From positions 1-12,199 of the forward strand of contig JAHAYQ010000280.1 of the NCBI GenBank assembly GCA_018384465.1: a DNA stretch of 12,199 nt, read 5' to 3'. Under the pieces are notes generated by a model that was not told where the DNA came from, made no database searches, and saw nothing but the letters and a program-made list of their open reading frames with translations. The translations under genes were made by a program, and so were the position numbers. This document shows positions 7,458 through 12,199 of the stretch, in pieces; positions within the stretch are counted from its first letter, which is position 1, and the number at the start of each line of letters is the position of its first letter. The stretch is from Myroides sp. Its GTDB lineage: Bacteria > Bacteroidota > Bacteroidia > Flavobacteriales > Flavobacteriaceae.

Positions 7458-8363
7458 TTATAGTCCTTGATAATATTTAATTTGTTTTTTTCTCTTCCAC
7501 CAAAAAATGGGAGTTGTTATATTGTAGATAATCAAAACAATGGGCGAAATTACCCATATTGCAGCCATTAGGTAAAATTTGTAAACGCCTACCCAAAATT
7601 TTCTTTTTTCAGGTTTTTTAAGAATAATTCCTGAAAATACGGTGAAAAGCTTATTACCTACGGTTTCAACTTTTATAAGGAACGGTCGTATTTCTACTGC
7701 TCCGTTCTTAACAAGTTCATTTTGCAACCCATTATAATTATCTTGCGAAACGTACTTTTCAATAATCGTTCCATATTTATCGGCGGTTGCAATTTCCGCA
7801 TTAGAAACACCTGCGTTAGGAAATGGTTTTTTCTGTTCTTTATTGCCGGTTTGCATCCAATTTAATATGGTTATTACGCTTGTGTAATTGTCATGACGAT
7901 CAACCAAAGCTATATTACCCACAAGTTTTGCTTGTAAACGCTGTAAATGAACTTTAAGTTTTTCTTGAGAAAGCATCCACATATTTCTGGTAGCAGAAAT
8001 TGTTATAACGGGTGTATTAGCCATTATTTGCGCAGCATACATGCTTTTAAGAAAAGAAATAATGGGTATAGATGGTGTTAAAAACCAAACTTGGTAGCCA
8101 AATAATATTAGATCAAATTTTTGATTGAGTACTTCTTCAGGAGGTGGTAAAATGGCTCTTGGAATTTGCCTATACGTTTCTGGAAAAGTATCGTAAAAAA
8201 CTTCACTTTGCCATGGAAAAGGGAAATCTTTTTCCATTTTAATTTCATAATACGTAACTGTATACGAATCCTTTAATTGTTCAAAAGGTTTTGCGATATT
8301 GTTTACGATGTCCTTTAACTGTCCTGTTTGACTGTAATATAGCACTAATATTTTCTTCGGCAT
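7458..8363 (-). CDS. darA: DarA-like dialkylresorcinol condensing enzyme / aromatase
   Basis: A 301-residue protein starting MPKKILVLYYSQTGQLKDIV, a flavodoxin-like beta strand followed by a phosphate-binding-type loop (SQTGQ, residues 11-15), as expected of an NAD(P)H/flavin-type fold. FDLILFGYQVWFLTPSIP in the middle is also flavodoxin-like. The C-terminus has a hydrophobic segment (about residues 262-284) followed by a basic tail (WWKRKKQIK), so it is probably anchored to the inner membrane on its cytoplasmic side. DarA converts the cyclic product of DarB into the aromatic dialkylresorcinol. The gene is directly upstream of darB. It is preceded by a 123-base gap holding a promoter-like element, suggesting that it can be transcribed separately from the ATPase gene. 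Confidence 0.85.
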   Translation of the reverse strand: MPKKILVLYYSQTGQLKDIVNNIAKPFEQLKDSYTVTYYEIKMEKDFPFPWQSEVFYDTFPETYRQIPRAILPPPEEVLNQKFDLILFGYQVWFLTPSIPIISFLKSMYAAQIMANTPVITISATRNMWMLSQEKLKVHLQRLQAKLVGNIALVDRHDNYTSVITILNWMQTGNKEQKKPFPNAGVSNAEIATADKYGTIIEKYVSQDNYNGLQNELVKNGAVEIRPFLIKVETVGNKLFTVFSGIILKKPEKRKFWVGVYKFYLMAAIWVISPIVLIIYNITTPIFWWKRKKQIKYYQGL

Positions 8364-8382
8364 AAATCGGAATCACTTTATA

Positions 8383-8390
8383 CAAAAATA
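8383..8390 (-). promoter_or_regulatory. Bacteroidota-type -7 promoter element for darA
   Basis: The minus strand reads TATTTTTG, an exact fit to the TAnnTTTG -7 consensus of Bacteroidota housekeeping promoters. It lies 19 bases upstream of the darA ATG, giving a short leader. The -33 element is poor: only CTG, 18 bases upstream, within the T-rich hairpin tail. AT-rich sequence makes chance matches common, but its position in the only large gap before darA is favourable. Confidence 0.45.
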
Positions 8391-8402
8391 GATTTTTTTT
8401 GG

Positions 8403-8423
8403 AAAAAACAGCCGCTTTTGGCT
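8403..8423 (-). terminator. Weak terminator-like hairpin after the ABC ATPase gene
   Basis: On the minus strand AGCC, loop AAAAGC, GGCT is followed by G and six Ts. The stem is only 4 bp, so this is marginal as an intrinsic terminator, but the T-run and the location about 65 bases after the ATPase stop fit. It may equally be part of the darA promoter region. Confidence 0.3.
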
Positions 8424-8484
8424 CTTCAATTCTGTTAATCTTTATTCGGAAAACAATAATGTAAAATACGACGCGAGTTTAACT

Positions 8485-8520
8485 ATTTAAACCACATCGC
8501 GCAATTTTTTACCGGTTAAT
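8485..8520. repeat. 36-bp direct repeat, ATPase-side copy
   Basis: This copy spans the last ten codons and stop of the ABC ATPase gene (LTGKKLRDVV) and matches 6127-6162 at 35 of 36 bases. In the permease reading frame it still contains ATG TGG TTT AAA, identical to the first four permease codons, but runs straight into TAG. The sequence past the repeat differs completely from the permease gene. This is the other end of the segment that separates ATPase and permease. Confidence 0.9.
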
Positions 8521-9236
8521 TCAATAAAAACTTCTTCTAAACTATGCGCATTTGGCACACTTTCAATGAGTTCTTTTGGTGTTCCCTGAACAAAAACGCT
8601 GCCTTGATCTATAATGGCAATATCGGTACAGAAATCTTGTGCTTCTGCCATTAAATGCGATGTATAAACAATGGTTGTTCCTTGTTGGTTCAACAGTTTT
8701 AAATAATCGATAATCGTAGCGCGCGACTGAACATCAACACCAACCGTAGGTTCGTCTAAAAACAACACTTTTGGATTGTGTAAAATGCCGGCTATTAAAT
8801 TTACCCGGCGTTTCATTCCACCCGAAAACGTTTGTATTTTCTTGTGCATGAAGTTTTCCAATCCTAAATGAATTAGAAATTCGGGGATTTTTGCTTTTAA
8901 TTCTGTTTTTGATACATTGTACAAACTACCAAAATACATTAGATTTTCATAGGCTGTAAGGGTAGGGTACAAGGCATATTCTTGCGGAACCACACCAATT
9001 ATATTTTTTATTGATGTACTGTTTTTGTTTGATATTCCGTTGATTTCATAACTGCCTAATGTTGGCTGAATGATGCCGCACAAAATAGAAATCAAGGTTG
9101 TTTTTCCGGCTCCGTTTGGTCCTAACAATCCAAAAACAGACTGTTGCGGAATGTTTAAAACCACATTGTTAAGCGACTGAAAATCGGCGCCTTTATATTG
9201 TTTCGATATGTTTTGTATTTTGATGATTGACTGCAT
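8487..9236 (-). CDS. ABC transporter ATP-binding protein
   Basis: A 249-residue nucleotide-binding subunit with every standard motif: Walker A GPNGAGKTT (residues 39-47), Q-loop Gln85 in VVPQE, signature FSGGMKRR (137-144), Walker B VLFLDEP (157-163) and H-loop His194 in YTSH. The C-terminal LEEVFIELTGKKLRD is typical of ATPases that partner ABC-2 permeases in drug or polysaccharide export. It should power the permease at 4862-6139 in the inner membrane. Its ATG overlaps the BtrH-like gene stop (TAATG). Its last codons form one copy of the 36-bp repeat, evidence that its permease gene formerly overlapped this 3' end. Confidence 0.95.
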   Translation of the reverse strand: MQSIIKIQNISKQYKGADFQSLNNVVLNIPQQSVFGLLGPNGAGKTTLISILCGIIQPTLGSYEINGISNKNSTSIKNIIGVVPQEYALYPTLTAYENLMYFGSLYNVSKTELKAKIPEFLIHLGLENFMHKKIQTFSGGMKRRVNLIAGILHNPKVLFLDEPTVGVDVQSRATIIDYLKLLNQQGTTIVYTSHLMAEAQDFCTDIAIIDQGSVFVQGTPKELIESVPNAHSLEEVFIELTGKKLRDVV

Positions 9237-10231
9237 TATACGGCTTTTTTCAATTTCTTAAAAAAGGCTTCTTCCAAATCTGCCAGTTTCATTAAATCGT
9301 TAGAAAGTACTTGATACACATTTTCAGTATTGCTGCGCTTTTTTACCACACGCGATGCTTCTAAAGCAAAATCACGCCATTTATCGCCAATTAAAGCCAT
9401 TTCTTGAGAAAGGCTCAACAATTCCTGATTTTTTAAATATTCACCAGCTTCTTGTAAAAAAGCAGCGTAAATAAAGCGAAAACCGCCACCGCCAGTACCA
9501 ATTTCTTCTTGCATACGGATCATATTAGCCAAATTGTAATTTGTTTTTGCAACACCCAACTTTTTATGCCATTTTAAAATATCTTTTGCTACCCAACGTA
9601 TAGCTTTCACACCTACAAGTGGCACAGGGGCTAACATATCATTACAGGTTTGTTTTATGGCTTTTTTAATAGGATTTGTAAGATCCATAGTTTCTGGAAC
9701 AGAAACAGGGTAGTACAAATGTCCTTTCGGAGCCAATGCTCCTTTGGCGTAACGCACTTTTTCCAATTCGTCTTCGTTTAGTGAAACAGTATAATCCATA
9801 ACCGAATCGCTAATTAAATAGTTACCATTTTCTTTACCAAAAACCACAATGTTGTGTGCATTGAAATGAAAGCGGTATTCGTCTGGAAAATAAGGTAAAT
9901 TGTAAACACCTACTACCAGACCCGTAGGAATATTTTTAGAAAGATTTTCATCTAACTTTTGCTGTGCTTTTTTAGGATCGGAAAATTTGAAACGTTGTAC
10001 TTTTATCCCCAAACGCTTTGCCATACGGTTAAATATTTTACCTGGCATGGGTCTGTACGAAATTCCCGGTGCATGATTTATTTTAAGAAACGGCAAGTAA
10101 ACAAAAAACAAACCAGAGCCCAGACCAAAAGCCATAGGTTCTGATATTTTAAAGCCTTTTTCGCCCAATAGATTTACAATAGCACCGTTTTCGCAATGTG
10201 CTGCTTGTTTGTGTTGAAAATCCGCCTGCAT
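9236..10231 (-). CDS. BtrH-N domain protein, putative ACP-dependent acyltransferase
   Basis: A 331-residue protein whose N-terminus (QAAHCENGAIVNLL, then ISEPMAFGLGSGLFFVY) matches the BtrH N-terminal domain. BtrH, from butirosin biosynthesis, transfers an acyl group from an acyl carrier protein to an amine. The fold is papain/C39-like, and a matching triad is visible: Cys13 (HCENG), His126 (FNAHNIVVFG) and Asp142 (LISDSVMDY). The C-terminal half (about residues 170-331) is helical and resembles the DUF4872-type tail that accompanies BtrH-N domains. No signal peptide is seen, so it is cytoplasmic. In this operon it could move the polyene acyl group from ACP to an acceptor such as the dialkylresorcinol; that role is inferred. 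It abuts the upstream small gene without a gap and overlaps the ATPase start. Confidence 0.82.
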   Translation of the reverse strand: MQADFQHKQAAHCENGAIVNLLGEKGFKISEPMAFGLGSGLFFVYLPFLKINHAPGISYRPMPGKIFNRMAKRLGIKVQRFKFSDPKKAQQKLDENLSKNIPTGLVVGVYNLPYFPDEYRFHFNAHNIVVFGKENGNYLISDSVMDYTVSLNEDELEKVRYAKGALAPKGHLYYPVSVPETMDLTNPIKKAIKQTCNDMLAPVPLVGVKAIRWVAKDILKWHKKLGVAKTNYNLANMIRMQEEIGTGGGGFRFIYAAFLQEAGEYLKNQELLSLSQEMALIGDKWRDFALEASRVVKKRSNTENVYQVLSNDLMKLADLEEAFFKKLKKAV

Positions 10232-10633
10232 TTATCCTTTTAAATTTTGTAAATCGGTTAAAGAAATACCGAAAACATCGGCATATTTTTGAAGTGTTTT
10301 GGTGTTTAGGTTTTTAAAAACGTTTGGTTTTCCATGACGTTTTACAAAGAATGTCCATTTACCCACATAAGCCGCCAGCGTTTGCCAGTCCATACGGTTT
10401 AGTTCCATAAAATAAACAATCGGGCTTACGTTGCCTGCTTTTACATCGTTTAAAGCCTGCTGAATACGTTGATCCAATACTTCTAAATTCTCATGCTGAA
10501 CAACAGTTTTTGCTTCCCAGCCAGTACTTTGAACGCTTACAAATTTTCCGTCATCATCAACCGCATAAACCATTTCGTTAATGTTTTTCCTTTTTAAAGG
10601 ACTATCGTCTTGTGGTACTTCGTTCTTCTTCAT
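10232..10633 (-). CDS. Small protein with XRE-like helix-turn-helix C-terminus, function unknown
   Basis: A 133-residue protein with no signal peptide or membrane segment. The N-terminal third is charged (MKKNEVPQDD, then KRKNINEMVYAVDDDGKF). The middle is helical (LDQRIQQALNDVKAGNVSPI). The last 50 residues, from MDWQTLAAYVGKWTF through LNTKTLQKYADVFGISLTDL, follow the spacing of XRE/Cro-type helix-turn-helix domains: an LAAYVG first helix, a basic VKRHGKP recognition area, and the characteristic final L-x-K-x-A-x-x-x-x-I-S-L-x-x-L helices. It may be a DNA-binding regulator or an adapted protein-interaction module. The gene starts one base after the dehydratase stop and directly abuts the BtrH-like gene. 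Function is otherwise unknown. Confidence 0.7.
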   Translation of the reverse strand: MKKNEVPQDDSPLKRKNINEMVYAVDDDGKFVSVQSTGWEAKTVVQHENLEVLDQRIQQALNDVKAGNVSPIVYFMELNRMDWQTLAAYVGKWTFFVKRHGKPNVFKNLNTKTLQKYADVFGISLTDLQNLKG

Positions 10634-10634
10634 C

Positions 10635-11096
10635 TTAATTTTTTTGTAAGAATAAATTCATTTCGCCTTCCAAAAATAACGTATCTAAATGATATGCAGT
10701 AACTTTTAACGTGCAAATAGAATATTCGGGCATTTGAACCTGTGCAACCAAATTGGCTTCGGTTTGAATTTTTGTTCCTATTTCGGGTAATTTGTGAATG
10801 GTAATTTTTTTGATCGAACTTATAAAACCTAAAATCCCCGGATTACCTTGAGATTCTGCCGAAGGTTCTTTATCAAAATAATGCTGCCCTGAAATTGATG
10901 AACAGGTTTGCGCTGCGTTTTCGATCAATCCCGAAGCAGACAAACAATTGTTTTCAATAAAAATACAGTCGGCTTTTATTTCAAAATGCGTTAAAACTCG
11001 TTCTAAACATATATGTTCAATAGCATCAACCATTAACATTGGCTGTAAATGTGGCAGATAATTTTTAATATCGATATGCATTTTTTGTAAATTCAT
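10635..11096 (-). CDS. 3-hydroxyacyl-ACP dehydratase-like hotdog protein (ApeI/ApeP/FabZ-like), His retained
   Basis: A 153-residue single hotdog domain. The motif LPHLQPMLMVDAI (residues 14-26) matches the FabZ-type PHRYPFLLVD box and keeps the catalytic His16. SGLIENAAQT (55-64) matches the second box and keeps the acidic catalytic residue Glu59. The long FPG-containing loop of classical FabZ is shortened to CIFIENNCLS, as in the dehydratases of aryl polyene clusters. It should remove water from ACP-bound 3-hydroxyacyl chains to make the conjugated double bonds. The gene shares a TAATG overlap with the neighbouring dehydratase gene, suggesting a fixed 1:1 pair and possibly a heterodimer. 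A second in-frame ATG at residue 6 is possible. Confidence 0.83.
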   Translation of the reverse strand: MNLQKMHIDIKNYLPHLQPMLMVDAIEHICLERVLTHFEIKADCIFIENNCLSASGLIENAAQTCSSISGQHYFDKEPSAESQGNPGILGFISSIKKITIHKLPEIGTKIQTEANLVAQVQMPEYSICTLKVTAYHLDTLFLEGEMNLFLQKN

Positions 11097-11530
11097 TATT
11101 TAGCAATCACCGTTTTCATTTGCGCCGTAGCAATTACTTCGTCTTTAATTTGACTAACAATATCAACTAAAGTGATACCCGCAAATTCTTGTAGAATTGT
11201 TGCCGTTGTATGTATTTTTTCGCCTGTAATTGGCAATCGGTTAATTTTAAGGTTTGCAATACTACCAATATAACCCATTGGCGCCTGCTGGTTATTTATG
11301 TAAAACCCAAAACCGGTATGCAATGCCACTGTTTGCGCCATGTGTTCTATTAAACCGGGTTCTTGCAATGCATTATTTTTTATAAACAATCCGTTGGTAG
11401 CAATTGATAATCCTGCCGAAACTTCGTTTTCATTAAAAGCAAAAAGCGCATCGACCATAACAATAGGCTTGCGTTGCGGAATGCACTTTAAAAGTATTTC
11501 ATTGCTGGTTATTGGGAACGATACATTCAT
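11096..11530 (-). CDS. ApeP/FabZ-like hotdog protein with catalytic His replaced
   Basis: A 144-residue hotdog protein that is a clear paralogue of its downstream neighbour. The first catalytic box reads IPQRKPIVMVDAL, with Gln19 where FabZ-type dehydratases have His. The second box, PGLIEHMAQT, keeps Glu62. The His-to-Gln change suggests that it is not an ordinary dehydratase alone; it may be the non-catalytic or specialised half of a heterodimer with the product of 10635-11096, or handle a different intermediate. It starts one base after the KAS III stop and ends in a TAATG overlap, so translation is coupled across all three genes. Confidence 0.82.
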   Translation of the reverse strand: MNVSFPITSNEILLKCIPQRKPIVMVDALFAFNENEVSAGLSIATNGLFIKNNALQEPGLIEHMAQTVALHTGFGFYINNQQAPMGYIGSIANLKINRLPITGEKIHTTATILQEFAGITLVDIVSQIKDEVIATAQMKTVIAK

Positions 11531-11531
11531 A

Positions 11532-12199
11532 CTAAACCACTTTTAAAAACGCATAAGCATAAGAAAATCGACCGCTTTCTGGAACCGATAACATAATGGT
11601 ATCGCCGCTTTTTAATTTGTTTGAATGATACAGCTCTTCTAACATTAAATAAATAGACGCCGCACCCACATTGCCAACTTTTGGCAGGTTAATGAACCAT
11701 TTATCTTTAGCAATTTCTAAACCAGCGTGTTTAAACTCGTTATATAATTTATCTTTAAAGAAAACTGATGAAATATGTGGCAAGAAATAAGTGATATTTT
11801 CTGGTGAAATTTGATATTTTTTCATTGCATCGCCCATACTTTCAACCCCTTTTTTAAGGATGAATTCATCTAAAATCTTGACATCTTGCTTTAATGAAAA
11901 AACCGATTCGTTTTTCCACTCATCTGTACTAAATTCGCTCCATGCTTTTATAGATCCGTCTTCCATTTTCTCTCCACCTGCGTACATACACGTCTCTAAT
12001 TCATGCGCATACGAATAATTTTCCATCCAAAGAATTTCTATTGGTAATGAGCCTTTCGGTTGGTTTTCTAACAACATAGCCCCAGCACCGTCTGATAGCA
12101 TCCAACGTAAAAAATCTTTCTTAAAAGCTAAAATAGGTTGTTCTTCTAACGCTTCTAAATTGGCAATTTCAGCTTCAAATTTGTTTGCCATCATCCAGG
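11532..12199 (-). CDS. Beta-ketoacyl-ACP synthase III-like protein, C-terminal part (cut by window edge)
   Basis: The frame is open through base 12199. A methionine at 12192-12194 is internal, because the preceding codon is TGG (Trp) and the sequence WMMANKF aligns with WMTADKF at residues 158-164 of the DarB-like protein. About 158 N-terminal residues, including the catalytic Cys, are therefore outside. The visible part has the His (LPHISSVFF) and Asn (KVGNVGAAS) of the KAS III triad. Strong shared blocks with DarB include FLRWMLSDGAGA, DEFILKKG and the ending VPESGRFSYA. It could be a priming ketosynthase for the aryl starter or a second DarB-type enzyme. It is the first gene of the operon visible here, and its own start and promoter are unseen. 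Confidence 0.88.
   Translation of the reverse strand, partial: WMMANKFEAEIANLEALEEQPILAFKKDFLRWMLSDGAGAMLLENQPKGSLPIEILWMENYSYAHELETCMYAGGEKMEDGSIKAWSEFSTDEWKNESVFSLKQDVKILDEFILKKGVESMGDAMKKYQISPENITYFLPHISSVFFKDKLYNEFKHAGLEIAKDKWFINLPKVGNVGAASIYLMLEELYHSNKLKSGDTIMLSVPESGRFSYAYAFLKVV

Larger units (their letters stand above)
8364..8486. other. Intergenic region between the ABC ATPase and darA
   Basis: A 123-base AT-rich gap in an otherwise overlapping operon. On the minus strand it contains, in order, the ATG TGG TTT AAA TAG remnant next to the ATPase stop, a short hairpin followed by six Ts (8403-8423) and a TATTTTTG element (8383-8390). No coding region is supported. The content suggests a boundary between transcription units. 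Confidence 0.6.

Noticed and set aside
12192..12194. Apparent start codon of the rightmost gene
   Set aside because: The preceding bases encode Trp and align with the interior of the DarB-like paralogue, so the Met is internal and the gene continues beyond the window.

Overview
The window is a dense, strictly minus-strand biosynthetic operon from an AT-rich genome. It reads as part of a flexirubin-type (aryl polyene plus dialkylresorcinol) pigment cluster of a Bacteroidota bacterium, most likely a flavobacterium. The main reasons are a DarA-DarB pair (dialkylresorcinol formation), several FabF-like ketosynthases, a chain-length-factor-like protein, an ACP, two ApeI/ApeP-like hotdog dehydratases, a 4HBT thioesterase, a BtrH-like acyltransferase candidate and an ABC exporter. 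A TAnnTTTG-type promoter element also fits Bacteroidota. Genus-level assignment is not possible from the sequence alone.

Layout in the direction of transcription (high to low coordinates): a KAS III cut by the right edge (11532-12199); two small hotdog dehydratases (11096-11530, 10635-11096); a small protein with a helix-turn-helix-like C-terminus (10232-10633); a BtrH-N protein (9236-10231); an ABC ATPase (8487-9236); then a gap with a promoter and a weak terminator; darA (7458-8363) and darB (6304-7443); a gap with a strong hairpin; the ABC-2 permease (4862-6139); a thioesterase (4441-4887); an active ketosynthase (3311-4441); a ketosynthase-like stub (2734-3324); an ACP (2475-2732); a second active ketosynthase (1282-2475); a Cys-less chain-length-factor-like protein (236-1285); and the N-terminus of a membrane-anchored polysaccharide deacetylase running off the left edge (1-242). 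Most junctions overlap or abut (TAATG, ATGA, ATGCTAA), so translation is probably coupled. Three starts are moved inward from longer reading frames that begin with TTG or GTG.

Inferred teamwork: the ACP carries the growing chain. The two active FabF-type enzymes, probably paired with the Cys-less partner, extend it, and the dehydratases make the double bonds. DarB condenses two fatty-acid-derived chains and DarA aromatises the product to a dialkylresorcinol. The BtrH-like protein is a candidate for joining the ACP-bound polyene acid to the resorcinol as an ester. The ABC pair could export the product. The ketoreductase, the aryl starter supply (ammonia lyase and ligase) and any methyltransferase are not in the window.

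The most unusual point is structural. The darA-darB block sits between the ATPase and permease of one exporter and is flanked by a 36-bp direct repeat (35/36 identical). The repeat carries both the end of the ATPase gene and the start of the permease gene. It looks like the scar of an insertion that split an overlapping ATPase-permease pair.
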